NCBI GenBank assembly: GCA_016719165.1
Contig: JADKAJ010000005.1
Coordinates: 124,001-188,000 of the forward strand
DNA length: 64,000 bases
Direction: 5' to 3'
DNA from: Chitinophagaceae bacterium
GTDB lineage: Bacteria > Bacteroidota > Bacteroidia > Chitinophagales > Chitinophagaceae
The number at the start of each line of letters is the position of its first letter. Position 1 is the stretch's first letter. The notes under the pieces were generated by a model that worked only from the letters and a program-made list of their open reading frames with translations, ran no database searches and had not been told where the DNA came from. Position numbers and translations under genes: made by a program. Shown here one piece after another: positions 1 through 8,502 of the stretch.

Positions 1-1
1 A

Positions 2-247
2 TACGGTTGGGACTGGGAACAATTTTGGAGGATTACAGCGTTCTTATCAATTGTACTTGCTTTTATGAATTTATTGCCTATTCCTGCCTTAGATGGGGGG
101 CATGTAATGTTTACATTATATGAAATGATAACCCGCAGAAAACCCAATGAAAAATTCCTGGAGTATGCACAAGTGGTGGGAATGGTATTATTATTGGGAT
201 TGATGTTGTATGCGAATGGGAATGACTGGTTTGGATGGGGGAAATAA
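2..247 (+). CDS. rseP: RseP-type site-2 (M50) membrane metalloprotease, C-terminal end
   Basis: This is the last 81 codons of a gene that begins before the window. Read from base 2, the frame is open and gives a hydrophobic stretch followed by NLLPIPALDGGH. That is the C-terminal catalytic-site motif of M50 site-2 proteases, in which the Asp of LDGGH is a zinc ligand. A last hydrophobic segment (VVGMVLLLGLMLY) forms the terminal membrane helix. RseP proteases cut membrane-bound anti-sigma factors or leftover signal peptides within the bilayer. The start and PDZ domains are off the window. The family call is firm; the exact substrate cannot be told. Confidence 0.88.
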   Translation, partial: YGWDWEQFWRITAFLSIVLAFMNLLPIPALDGGHVMFTLYEMITRRKPNEKFLEYAQVVGMVLLLGLMLYANGNDWFGWGK

Positions 248-285
248 TTGGATATTGAATTTTTTGTTTTGGAATTTACCATTAT

Positions 286-653
286 GGGGGCGTTTGGTTT
301 TGACAGCGTAGATCTTTGAGAGTGTAAGCATGTACTGCGTTGCGTAATTAGCAGTTTAATCTGAATACGAAAACTATAAATGGCAATACTCAGTATGCCA
401 TGGCTGCCTAATCAGTGATTAAGTAGTCATTAGGGCCGCCGGGCCGGTTGACTTGTTACCATGCCCCGCCGCCGACTTAAAAACAAAACAGGTTGCTGCA
501 ATCAAAGGCTGTGCTGATTGCTTAAGACCATACAGCTAAGGAATTAATCGGTTGTTTGTTCCCAGTTGATTCCCGACATAACAAAACAAAATAAACATGT
601 AGAAAGCTTTTGAAGAATATGTTTGGACACCGGTTCGATTCCGGTCGCCTCCA
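286..653 (+). ncRNA. ssrA: tmRNA (transfer-messenger RNA)
   Basis: The 5' end GGGGGCG followed by TTTGGTTTTGACAGCG is the classic tmRNA start. It pairs, with one G-U, with the 3' strand CGCCTCC at 646-652. A T-arm (ACCGGTTCGATTCCGGT) precedes it, and A653 is the discriminator base. The terminal CCA is not encoded. In the middle an open tag reads NTKTINGNTQYAMAA and ends at TAA 409-411; the exact resume codon is unsure because the frame stays open a little upstream. The YAMAA end is a typical proteolysis signal. GC-rich pseudoknot-like helices follow at about 430-475. tmRNA with SmpB frees stalled ribosomes and marks the unfinished protein for degradation. Confidence 0.93.
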
Positions 654-655
654 CT

Positions 656-698
656 AAACAATAAGACCTGCAATGTAATATTGCGGGCCTTATTGTTT
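656..698. terminator. Bidirectional hairpin between ssrA and the convergent GH43 gene
   Basis: An almost perfect inverted repeat has arms starting AAACAATAAG and ending CTTATTGTTT, with a loop around 675-679. It starts three bases after the tmRNA 3' end and contains the GH43 stop codon at 690-692. It ends in T-rich sequence on both strands, so it can serve both transcripts. Confidence 0.8.
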
Positions 699-2375
699 GT
701 AAACGTCATCTTCTCCTTTATATTCAAACCAGTCAAAATAAGCTGTGTTGTTACTTTCTTTTCCAGTTGAAGTAGCATACAATCCAAAGACATTGCCAAC
801 AAACCCCCCGGCTGTAGCTGTACTTAAGAATCTGCCGTCCACTTTATCTTTCAGTAATGTCCAGTTATTACCTCCTGTTGAATACCAGAATGCATAATCT
901 GCATTGTCAAAATTAATTTTCAATTGAATTGATTTTTTCTTTCCTTTTAATGATTGTGAAGCCAGCAGTTCCACTTCTTTGCCTGCATTTGCATTTCCCG
1001 GTCCTTTGAAGAGTTCAATCACCTGCTCATTGTTTTTACTTGATTGGCAGATGAAATAATGATGCTGTTCATTCTGGAAAATGATCAGTCCTGCTTTTTC
1101 GTTTTCAATAGTGGCAGTAAAAGATAAAGAAGTGATGGCTTGTCCCTTCAGGTGTTGCTGACGGTGTCCGACAAAAGATGGGTTTTGTCTTTCTGCAACT
1201 GTTTCAGGTCTCAGCCTGACAGACAGGTATCCTTTTTTCGAAGCCAGGTTATACCAGTTCTCCAGGGGTGCTCTTAAAAATATCCAGCGATGATCGAGTT
1301 CCTTATTTTTGAAACCATCTTTATAAACAAAATTGCCCGACAATGGATTGTTTACTCTTTTTGTGATTGCAGGTAGTGGAACCGGATTTTTGAATTGAAT
1401 TGTTTCATCTCCTTCCAGGATATGTGGCCAACCGTCTTTCCAGGTTACTGGTAACATAAACGTTTCCCTGCCTGTATTAAAGTAATTAGCTTCGTAAGGA
1501 CGGCAGGCTAAAAAAACGGCTTGCCAGTTGCCATCAATAGTTTGTACAAAGTCCGCATGACCGGCAGTGGTTACAGGGTTGGGGCGGTTTTTGTCTAAAT
1601 GACGTTGCGTTAAGATAGGGTTCTTTTCATAAGGTATATATGGCCCGTCCACTCTTTTACTCCTGAATACTACTTCGGAATGATTATATCCCGTACCACC
1701 TTCTGCACAGATCAGGTAGTACCATCCGTCTTTTTTAAAAATATGCGGCGCTTCGATCCAGACTGGTTTTTTTGCCATATCTGTACCACCATTCACCAAT
1801 AATGTTTCACTGCCTGTGACTTTCAGGTTCTGCCAGTCTAATGAATACATACGGATGGTGCGGTGACCATCATGCATAGGTTTGTTATCAGGCGGGATGC
1901 TATTATAAATAATATATGCTTTATCGTCTTCATCAAAAAACAACGAAGGGTCAATCCCATTCACCTGTGGCAATGCAACAGGATTGCTCCATGGTCCTTT
2001 GGGGTCTTTTGCCGTGATCACAAAGTTGCCCAGTTTGTCAATAAGAGTACAGACAATATAGAATGTTCCTTTATGATAAGTGATAGAAGGTGCAAATAAT
2101 CCTCTTGATACACCGGCACCGGCAAAATTCATTTGTTCAGCCCTGTTTATTGCATGCCCGACCTGTTTCCAGTTCACCAGGTCTTTGCTGTGAAAAATCG
2201 GAAGCCCCGGGAAATAAGCAAATGTGGAAGTGGTGAGATAATAATCCTCATCGGCACGACAAATACTGGGATCGGGATAGAACCCGGCCAGTATCGGGTT
2301 GTTATAATAAACTTGTTGTGAGCCTGCCTGTATCGTTATTGCAAGGGTAAACAGGATACTGATAATTCTTTTCAT
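690..2375 (-). CDS. Secreted GH43 beta-xylosidase / alpha-L-arabinofuranosidase with C-terminal lectin-like domain
   Basis: A 561-residue protein with an N-terminal signal peptide (about 1-20) and a five-blade GH43 catalytic domain (about 25-320). The expected acidic triad is present: D35 in YPDPS (base), D142 in GIDPS (pKa modulator) and E208 in IEAPH (acid). The rest (about 350-555) resembles the concanavalin-like domain found behind many GH43 enzymes. The family removes xylose or arabinofuranose from xylan side chains and oligosaccharides. It is the last gene of the minus arm, 19 bases after the FAH-family gene. Xylosidase and arabinofuranosidase activity cannot be separated from sequence. 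Confidence 0.87.
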   Translation of the reverse strand: MKRIISILFTLAITIQAGSQQVYYNNPILAGFYPDPSICRADEDYYLTTSTFAYFPGLPIFHSKDLVNWKQVGHAINRAEQMNFAGAGVSRGLFAPSITYHKGTFYIVCTLIDKLGNFVITAKDPKGPWSNPVALPQVNGIDPSLFFDEDDKAYIIYNSIPPDNKPMHDGHRTIRMYSLDWQNLKVTGSETLLVNGGTDMAKKPVWIEAPHIFKKDGWYYLICAEGGTGYNHSEVVFRSKRVDGPYIPYEKNPILTQRHLDKNRPNPVTTAGHADFVQTIDGNWQAVFLACRPYEANYFNTGRETFMLPVTWKDGWPHILEGDETIQFKNPVPLPAITKRVNNPLSGNFVYKDGFKNKELDHRWIFLRAPLENWYNLASKKGYLSVRLRPETVAERQNPSFVGHRQQHLKGQAITSLSFTATIENEKAGLIIFQNEQHHYFICQSSKNNEQVIELFKGPGNANAGKEVELLASQSLKGKKKSIQLKINFDNADYAFWYSTGGNNWTLLKDKVDGRFLSTATAGGFVGNVFGLYATSTGKESNNTAYFDWFEYKGEDDVYKQ

Positions 2376-2394
2376 TGTTTATGCATTTATATGG

Positions 2395-3231
2395 TTACGA
2401 TCCTACTGTATTTATTAATGTTCCGATCCCGTCAATTGTCATAGATATAGCATCAGCCGGATATAAAGTGAAATCATTACCCGGTACAATTCCTGTTCCG
2501 GTCAAGATAAGGCAGCCATTGGGAAAAGTACATTCACGGTACACAAAGGAAACCAGTTCCTGTACCGATCTTTTCATCTGGCTGATGGCAACAGATCCTT
2601 TAAAAATGAGATCATTGTTTCTTGTGATTCTCATATGTATCATCGTGTTAGCAGGTAATGGCTGTTTAGTAACATATACGCAGGGGCCTAATGCTGCACA
2701 GCCATCATAGGTTTTTGCCTGTGGCAGGTATAAAGGATTTTCTCCTTCTATACTGCGGCTGCTCATGTCGTTGCCAATAGTATAACCAATTATTTTTCCC
2801 GAAGAAGTAACGACAAGTGTCAGTTCCGGTTCTGGCACATTCCAGCCGGAGTCTTTTCGTATCCTGACTTTTCCGCCATGCCCCACGATACGATGAGGAG
2901 CAGATTTAAAGAATATTTCCGGTCTTTCAGCCTCGTACACTTTCGCATAAAAGTCACCACCACCGGCTTCTTTGGATTCTTCCTGCCGTCCTTCTTTACT
3001 GATCAAATAAGTGACGCCGCAGGCCCATAATTCCTGGTTTTGTACTGGAGCAAGAATGATATTATCTTCTATCATCTCTGTTATCCGGAGTTTACCTGAG
3101 CGGATGAGTAACTGGCATTTTTCCATTACTCCATCATCATTGATAAAGCTGTCCCAGTTATTATCGGCTGTATGATAGAACCGGTTTTCATAACCGATAA
3201 TGATACCTGTAGTAGTATTATATATTTTCAT
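2395..3231 (-). CDS. FAH-superfamily sugar-acid enzyme, probable 2-keto-3-deoxy-pentonate dehydratase
   Basis: A 278-residue protein without a signal peptide, so cytoplasmic. The fumarylacetoacetate-hydrolase fold is indicated by PEPELTLVV (metal-binding Glu) and by GYTIGNDMSSRSIEGENP, followed by YLPQAK. That last block is typical of the FAH members that dehydrate 2-keto-3-deoxy-arabinonate or -xylonate to alpha-ketoglutarate semialdehyde. It sits directly behind a GntP permease, an SMP-30 lactonase and an IlvD/Edd dehydratase, which supports a place as last local step of an oxidative pentose pathway. An aldolase-like or hydrolase role is the alternative. No ketoglutarate-semialdehyde dehydrogenase is present in the window. 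Confidence 0.75.
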   Translation of the reverse strand: MKIYNTTTGIIIGYENRFYHTADNNWDSFINDDGVMEKCQLLIRSGKLRITEMIEDNIILAPVQNQELWACGVTYLISKEGRQEESKEAGGGDFYAKVYEAERPEIFFKSAPHRIVGHGGKVRIRKDSGWNVPEPELTLVVTSSGKIIGYTIGNDMSSRSIEGENPLYLPQAKTYDGCAALGPCVYVTKQPLPANTMIHMRITRNNDLIFKGSVAISQMKRSVQELVSFVYRECTFPNGCLILTGTGIVPGNDFTLYPADAISMTIDGIGTLINTVGS

Positions 3232-3247
3232 TTTTCCAGTTTGATTG

Positions 3248-4573
3248 TTAATGAAAGAAGCAGAACATAAGGTACAAGGCTATCATTGCAGTTGTTCCGA
3301 TGATAAATGTTCCTGTGGTATGCAATTTATAGCCTGTTTTAACATCCATGCCGCTCATCTGCGTCACCACCCAGAAAAAACTGTCGTTAACATGTGACAC
3401 CACTAGCGAACCGGCACCGATAGCAACCACCACCATGGCTTTGTCCATTTCACTGGTAAAACCTAATGTCGCCATAAGCGGTGCAATCACTGATGCTGTT
3501 GTAATTAATGCTACCGTTGATGAACCTTGTGCTGATTTTAGTGCGGCCGCCAGCAGAAAGGGAAGAAAGATGCCAATGCTTGATTGGGTGAGTGCCTCAC
3601 CGAGCATTCCGGCTATATCAGAGTTCTGTAATATTTTACCGAATATGCCACCGGCTCCAGTCACTAACAATATAGTTGCTGAATCTTTTAATGCTTTACC
3701 AACCCATCCTTCTGTTGAAAGCATGTTTTTGTCTAGCTTTTTTGGCAGCAACAGACAAAGGGCAAAACCTATCAGTAAAGCGATAACCGGTTCACCTAAA
3801 AATGCAAGTACTTGTTTTATGGTATACCATCCTTCTGCAGATGATGAAGCTGTGACCGATTTTAAAACGATCAATATCACCGGTATAAGAATAGGCAAAG
3901 ATGAAAGAAACAAACCGGGTTGGTGATCTTTCGCAGTATGATCATTCTCTTTCAATGGGCCGGGGTCAATAAAAACCCTGGCGGCAACTTTATGAGCAAA
4001 TACAAGGGCGGCTATCAATGCAAGACCGGCTGCTATCAAACCTATGCCCATTACCAGGGCCAGATCAGCATTTAAGATACCTGCTGCGGCTACGGGACCG
4101 GGAGTAGGGGGTACTAATGCATGTGTGCAGGACAGGCCTAATCCTAATGCAATAGCGGTTCCGGCTAATGATAATCCTGCTTTTTTGGTTAATGTTCTGT
4201 TTAGCGAAGAAAGCAACACAAAACCACTGTCGGAAAAAACCGGGATAGAAATTATATAACCAATAATACCCATCGCCGTTGCAACTCTTTTCTGACCAAT
4301 GATAGATAATATTTTGTTGGCCAGCACCAATGCACTCCCGCTGTTTTCCAAAAATGCACCGATCATTACTCCCAAAATAATAACCAACCCTATCTTTCCA
4401 AGTGTACCACCAAAACCATCTTGTATAGAGCTGATGATAAGCTCCGTTTTCATCCCGAATAATAATCCGAGAGCAATACTCACCAGCAGTAATGCAAGGA
4501 AAGGATGCAGTTTCAGCTTTGTGATAAGCAGCACAATAGCAGCAATACTTAGTATGATGGTGAGGATGGCCAT
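3248..4573 (-). CDS. GntP-family aldonate:H+ symporter
   Basis: A 441-residue, strongly hydrophobic protein with about 11-12 membrane helices. The FGGTLGKIGLVIILGVMIGA block near residues 54-75 and the PPTPGPVAAA loop near 153-162 are hallmarks of the GntP/Gnt permease family, which imports gluconate and related sugar acids with protons. It lies between the lactonase (10 bases upstream) and the FAH enzyme (16 bases downstream). In this setting it most likely imports xylonate or arabinonate made outside the cytoplasm. The substrate is inferred from context. Confidence 0.88.
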   Translation of the reverse strand: MAILTIILSIAAIVLLITKLKLHPFLALLLVSIALGLLFGMKTELIISSIQDGFGGTLGKIGLVIILGVMIGAFLENSGSALVLANKILSIIGQKRVATAMGIIGYIISIPVFSDSGFVLLSSLNRTLTKKAGLSLAGTAIALGLGLSCTHALVPPTPGPVAAAGILNADLALVMGIGLIAAGLALIAALVFAHKVAARVFIDPGPLKENDHTAKDHQPGLFLSSLPILIPVILIVLKSVTASSSAEGWYTIKQVLAFLGEPVIALLIGFALCLLLPKKLDKNMLSTEGWVGKALKDSATILLVTGAGGIFGKILQNSDIAGMLGEALTQSSIGIFLPFLLAAALKSAQGSSTVALITTASVIAPLMATLGFTSEMDKAMVVVAIGAGSLVVSHVNDSFFWVVTQMSGMDVKTGYKLHTTGTFIIGTTAMIALYLMFCFFH

Positions 4574-4583
4574 GTCCCTAATA

Positions 4584-5585
4584 TTATTTTCTCATCTTTA
4601 ACTGCAGCAGATACATGTCATTGGTGATATAAATTATTTTTTCATCATCGGATAAGGCAACATTAGAACAGGCTTCCTCCAGTTTTATTTTTCCCAGCAA
4701 TTTTCCTTTACTGTTCAATATCCATATACCGCCGGGTCCGGTGGCAAAAACATTTCCTTTACTATCGATCTTCAAGCCATCGGGCAGACCCTTCCATGAC
4801 TTATCATAACCTAAAGTGCTGTAAAATAATCTCCCGTTTACCAATGAATCACCTTTTATATCCCAGGTATACCAATTGGGTTTATTGGGATCACTGTTGG
4901 CCACTATCATTTGTTGTTCACCCGGGAAGAAAGCAATTCCATTGGGTCTGGTGATAGAATCGGCCAGGAGAATTACCTTTCCGTCTTTCTTTAATTTGTA
5001 AATGCCGTTAAACGGTTGTTCTTTGGAGGGATCTTTGTCGTTCTGCAGAGGAAGGCCATATGGAGGGTCTGTAAAAAATAATTCACCTGCACTGTTAGAC
5101 ACAGCATCATTAGGACTATTGAAACGCTTGTCGTTATACTGATCAGCCAGGGTAATGAAATTAGGTGCTGGCTTATCAAGCGGTGCATCCATTTTAGCCA
5201 TCTGCCGGTTACCATGCTGACATAATACGAGGTTGCCAGCTATATCCAGCGTTAGGCCATTACTGCCCGGTTCTTTACTTTTTGAGGGTTCCTTACCGGT
5301 ATACCCGGAAGGCTCCAGGTATATTTCCTTTCCACTTTTTTTCGTCCACTTATAAATGGTATTCATAGGTACATCTGAGAAAAGCAGCATTTGATGCTTT
5401 TCTATCCATATTGGTCCTTCACTCCATTCAAACCCTTCTGCAATGATCACTGGCCTTGCATTACTGTCTATGATAGCATCGAGTGAAGGGTCAATTCGTT
5501 CTACTTTTCCGGTTGTTTTGGTTTGTTGTGCCGCGGAACAACCGGCAAAGAATCCTATGTATAACAACAATAATATTTTTTTCAT
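4584..5585 (-). CDS. SMP-30/gluconolactonase-family lactonase, predicted lipoprotein
   Basis: I place the start at 5585 (MKKILLLL...), giving 333 residues and a clean lipobox FFAGC with Cys16. A longer in-frame start at 5669 would overlap the dehydratase and bury the signal. The SMP-30 six-bladed propeller is supported by SEGPIW (metal Glu), SPNDA, RPNGIAF and LPDGLKID, which carry the usual Glu/Asn/Asp metal ligands. The family hydrolyses aldonolactones to aldonates. A lipoprotein lactonase implies action in the periplasm or on a membrane face, which fits the twin-arginine oxidoreductase upstream and the aldonate permease downstream. Confidence 0.83.
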   Translation of the reverse strand: MKKILLLLYIGFFAGCSAAQQTKTTGKVERIDPSLDAIIDSNARPVIIAEGFEWSEGPIWIEKHQMLLFSDVPMNTIYKWTKKSGKEIYLEPSGYTGKEPSKSKEPGSNGLTLDIAGNLVLCQHGNRQMAKMDAPLDKPAPNFITLADQYNDKRFNSPNDAVSNSAGELFFTDPPYGLPLQNDKDPSKEQPFNGIYKLKKDGKVILLADSITRPNGIAFFPGEQQMIVANSDPNKPNWYTWDIKGDSLVNGRLFYSTLGYDKSWKGLPDGLKIDSKGNVFATGPGGIWILNSKGKLLGKIKLEEACSNVALSDDEKIIYITNDMYLLQLKMRK

Positions 5586-5595
5586 GTTGATCGGT

Positions 5596-7350
5596 TTAGT
5601 GTGAATCTCTGGTAACAACTGAGCCCGAACTTCCCTGTAAAAAATCGAGATCAGCCCCTTTGTCAGCACCCATTACATGGTTAATATACATACTCACATA
5701 GCCTCTTTCAGCTGCAGGTTTTGGTTGTGTCCATGTGGCCCTTCTTTTTTCTAATTCTTCATCACTTACATGCAGGTGTAGTTTTCGCTGTGTTACGTCC
5801 AGCTCAATCATGTCACCATTTTGCACCAATGCTAAATTGCCGCCAATAGCCGATTCTGGCGATACATGCAGCACTGCTGTACCATAAGCAGTACCACTCA
5901 TTCTTCCATCACTGATGCGTACCATATCTTTAATGCCCTTCTCTAATATTTTTTTAGGTAAAGCCATGTTGCCTACTTCAGGCATACCCGGGTAACCGAC
6001 AGGACCCACATATTTTAATACCATTACACAGTTCTGGTCAATATCGAGCCCCGGGTCATCAATCCTTGCATTATAGTCTTCAATGCTTTCAAACACTACT
6101 GCACGACCTTTATGTTTCATAAGGGCAGGTGTGGCTGCCGATGGTTTTATGACAGCACCATTCAAAGCCAAATTTCCTTTTACAACCACACAACCAGCTT
6201 CAGGTATTAAAGGTTTATTGTAAGTGGCAATCACATCATCATTAAAGCATTCTGTATTACCGTTGATATTTTCATGGTGATTTTTACTGGTAACAGTCAC
6301 CACATTTTTATGCAATTTGTTTTTAAGTTCATGTAATATAACAGGCAGACCACCTGCATAGTAAAAATCTTCCATCAGGTATTTGCCTGAAGGCATCAGG
6401 TTCAGTAAAAGAGGGATTTTACTTCCGATCGAATCAAAATCATCCAGTGTTAATTCAATGCCGATCCTCCCGGCAATAGCCGTAAGATGAATAATAAAAT
6501 TGGAGGAACCACCAACAGCTGCATTGACCATGATAGCATTTTCGAAAGCTTCCCTTATCAGTATTTTATCAATGGTCAGGTTTTCATTTACCATTTCCAC
6601 AATTCGTCTACCGCTTAACTGGGCCATCTGTTTTTTTCTGCTATCAGCAGCGGGTATGGCTGAAGCGCCACTTAATGTCAATCCCAGCGATTCTACCATA
6701 CAAGCCATCGTGGAAGCTGTACCCATCGTCATGCAATGCCCGATGCTTCTACTCATACAACTTTCGGCAAACTCACACTCTTCCTGTGTCATCTTGCCGG
6801 TCTTCATATCTTCATCAAATTTCCACACATGTGTACCACTGCCGATCGTCTGACCTTTGTATCGTCCATTCAGCATTGGTCCCCCGGGTACCACAATAGT
6901 AGGCAGGCCAACACTGGCGGCACCCATCACAGTGGATGGAGTAGTTTTATCACAACCAGTCAATAACACCACTCCATCAATCGGGTTTCCACGGATGGAT
7001 TCTTCCGCATCCATACTGGCAAGGTTGCGGAATAACATGGCGGTCGGTTTCAATAAAGTTTCACCCAGGCTCATGATTGGAAATTCCAACGGGAAACCTC
7101 CGGCTTCCAATACGCCACGTTTCACCATTTCTGCATGGTCACGGAAATGGGCATTGCAGGGTGTCAGTTCGCTGAATGTATTGCAAATACCAATTACCGG
7201 TCTGCCATCAAACATATCGGTTGGCATGCCCTGGTTCTTCATCCAGCTGCGGTAAATGATTCCATCTTTGTTTTTTTTGCCAAACCAATCCTGGCTTCGT
7301 AGTTTACCCCCGGTCCCTGAAAGGGAGGTATTGTTTTTTTCTTGTTTCAT
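5596..7350 (-). CDS. IlvD/Edd-family dehydratase, probable L-arabinonate / D-xylonate dehydratase
   Basis: A 584-residue cytoplasmic protein of the IlvD/Edd family. C65 (LTPCN), C133 (TGCDKTTPS) and C206 (IGHCMTMGTAST) are the expected iron-sulfur ligands; their 68- and 73-residue spacings agree, as I recall it, with the [2Fe-2S] pentonate dehydratases. The N-terminal RSQDWFG and YRSW segments are also typical of the sugar-acid branch rather than true dihydroxyacid dehydratase (IlvD). The reaction removes water from a pentonate to give 2-keto-3-deoxy-pentonate. It lies 14 bases after a GFOR-like gene and 10 bases before the lactonase. Gluconate or galactonate dehydration is possible but less likely here. 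Confidence 0.85.
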   Translation of the reverse strand: MKQEKNNTSLSGTGGKLRSQDWFGKKNKDGIIYRSWMKNQGMPTDMFDGRPVIGICNTFSELTPCNAHFRDHAEMVKRGVLEAGGFPLEFPIMSLGETLLKPTAMLFRNLASMDAEESIRGNPIDGVVLLTGCDKTTPSTVMGAASVGLPTIVVPGGPMLNGRYKGQTIGSGTHVWKFDEDMKTGKMTQEECEFAESCMSRSIGHCMTMGTASTMACMVESLGLTLSGASAIPAADSRKKQMAQLSGRRIVEMVNENLTIDKILIREAFENAIMVNAAVGGSSNFIIHLTAIAGRIGIELTLDDFDSIGSKIPLLLNLMPSGKYLMEDFYYAGGLPVILHELKNKLHKNVVTVTSKNHHENINGNTECFNDDVIATYNKPLIPEAGCVVVKGNLALNGAVIKPSAATPALMKHKGRAVVFESIEDYNARIDDPGLDIDQNCVMVLKYVGPVGYPGMPEVGNMALPKKILEKGIKDMVRISDGRMSGTAYGTAVLHVSPESAIGGNLALVQNGDMIELDVTQRKLHLHVSDEELEKRRATWTQPKPAAERGYVSMYINHVMGADKGADLDFLQGSSGSVVTRDSH

Positions 7351-7364
7351 GAAAATTGGAATTA

Positions 7365-8492
7365 TTATTTTATTTCTATTTTTTTGCCTGTCCGCATTGC
7401 CTCATAAACTGCCTGTAAATAGTTTACATCCCTTTTGCCCATTTCTCCGGGAACAATGCTCTTTTTGTTATTCCTGATCGCCATTGCAATTCCATCCATT
7501 TGTTTTGCCTGCTGGTTGATGTGCGGGAAGTTCATTACACCTGCTGGGGTGCTTCCCCGTTGCCCTGTATAATTGTATGCAGAAGTTAATTCAAACACGC
7601 CTTGTTCTGCTTCTGCATGTAAAAAATTATGTGAATCGTTATAGCTCGTTTTACCTTCGGCAATTAATCCATTTGGAAATTCAAATTGCCAGGTAAGCGA
7701 TTGTTCCACTTCTTTAAACCGTTCAAAATCGGTTTTCGTTCCTTCCTGTGCAGTAACTGCAATTGGTAACATACCTGTTGTATAGCACATGCCCTGTATT
7801 ACATAAATACCCAGATCCATCAACGGGCCACCTCCAGCATATTTTTGTGTGAGTCGCCATTGTGACGGGCGGGCCACAAAACCAAAGCCACCTCCAAGTT
7901 TTTTTATTTCACCATAAATCTTTTTTGTACCGCAACGCACCATTTCTAAATTGTATGGCTCAAAGTGCAGGCGATAGCCAATACTTAAATGCACATTTGC
8001 TTTATTACAGGCAGCGATCATGCGGTCGCAATCTTCAACAGTAATTGCCATTGGTTTTTCGCAGATCACATGCTTGCCTGCTCCTGCAGCACGGATGGTG
8101 TATTCTGCATGCATGTTATTGGGCAGCACTACATAAATAATATCAATATCGGGATTGTCTTTTATGGAATCATAGTTATCGTAGTTATAAATATTTTTAT
8201 CCGGGATGTTGTACTTTTCTTTCCATACCGGTATTTTAGATGGGGTGCCTGTTACAATACCTGCGAGGTAGCAATGCTCAGTTTGCTGCAGGGCTGGTGC
8301 TAACTGGCCGCCGGCGTATCCACCAAGTCCTACTAATGCTATTCCGAGTTTTGCCTTTTTACTTTGCATGGTTTGTTGTTTTGATGATTCATTGTCACAA
8401 TTTGCAGCAGCAGAAAGGAAAGGAATACCCAGCCCTGCCATTCCAAGGTTATAAATAAATTTTCTCCTTGATCTTTTTTGCATATAGTCCAT
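7365..8492 (-). CDS. Gfo/Idh/MocA (GFOR-like) oxidoreductase with twin-arginine signal
   Basis: A 375-residue protein. The N-terminus carries SRRKFI followed by a hydrophobic stretch to about residue 30, a good Tat export signal. The Rossmann motif is GLGGYAGG (about 55-62), the catalytic-region motif is CEKPMA, and GYRLHFEPYNLE plus GGGPLMDLGIY resemble glucose-fructose oxidoreductase and aldose-aldose oxidoreductase. Those exported enzymes keep NADP bound and oxidise aldoses to lactones while reducing a second sugar. Followed at once by a dehydratase, lactonase and aldonate permease, it probably oxidises xylose or arabinose to a lactone outside the cytoplasm. Other Gfo/Idh activities on glycans cannot be excluded. 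Confidence 0.8.
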   Translation of the reverse strand: MDYMQKRSRRKFIYNLGMAGLGIPFLSAAANCDNESSKQQTMQSKKAKLGIALVGLGGYAGGQLAPALQQTEHCYLAGIVTGTPSKIPVWKEKYNIPDKNIYNYDNYDSIKDNPDIDIIYVVLPNNMHAEYTIRAAGAGKHVICEKPMAITVEDCDRMIAACNKANVHLSIGYRLHFEPYNLEMVRCGTKKIYGEIKKLGGGFGFVARPSQWRLTQKYAGGGPLMDLGIYVIQGMCYTTGMLPIAVTAQEGTKTDFERFKEVEQSLTWQFEFPNGLIAEGKTSYNDSHNFLHAEAEQGVFELTSAYNYTGQRGSTPAGVMNFPHINQQAKQMDGIAMAIRNNKKSIVPGEMGKRDVNYLQAVYEAMRTGKKIEIK

Positions 8493-8502
8493 AACCAGGA
8501 TT

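Noticed and set aside
600..653. T-arm and acceptor-like sequence that looks like the end of a tRNA gene
   Set aside because: There is no D-arm or anticodon arm upstream, and the acceptor strand pairs with GGGGGCG 360 bases away, so it is the 3' end of tmRNA.
536..802. Minus-strand open frame of 88 codons
   Set aside because: It covers the tmRNA 3' half, the terminator and the end of the GH43 gene in another frame, with no domain.
3348..3926. Long plus-strand frame (192 codons) opposite the permease gene
   Set aside because: It is the mirror of the hydrophobic GntP coding sequence; the minus frame shows the conserved family motifs.
7365..8492. Gfo/Idh protein as a GH109-type glycosidase
   Set aside because: The exported GH109 enzymes share the fold and twin-arginine signal, but the GYRxHxEPxNLE and GGGPxxDxGIY pattern and the aldonate-pathway neighbours favour a GFOR-like sugar oxidase.
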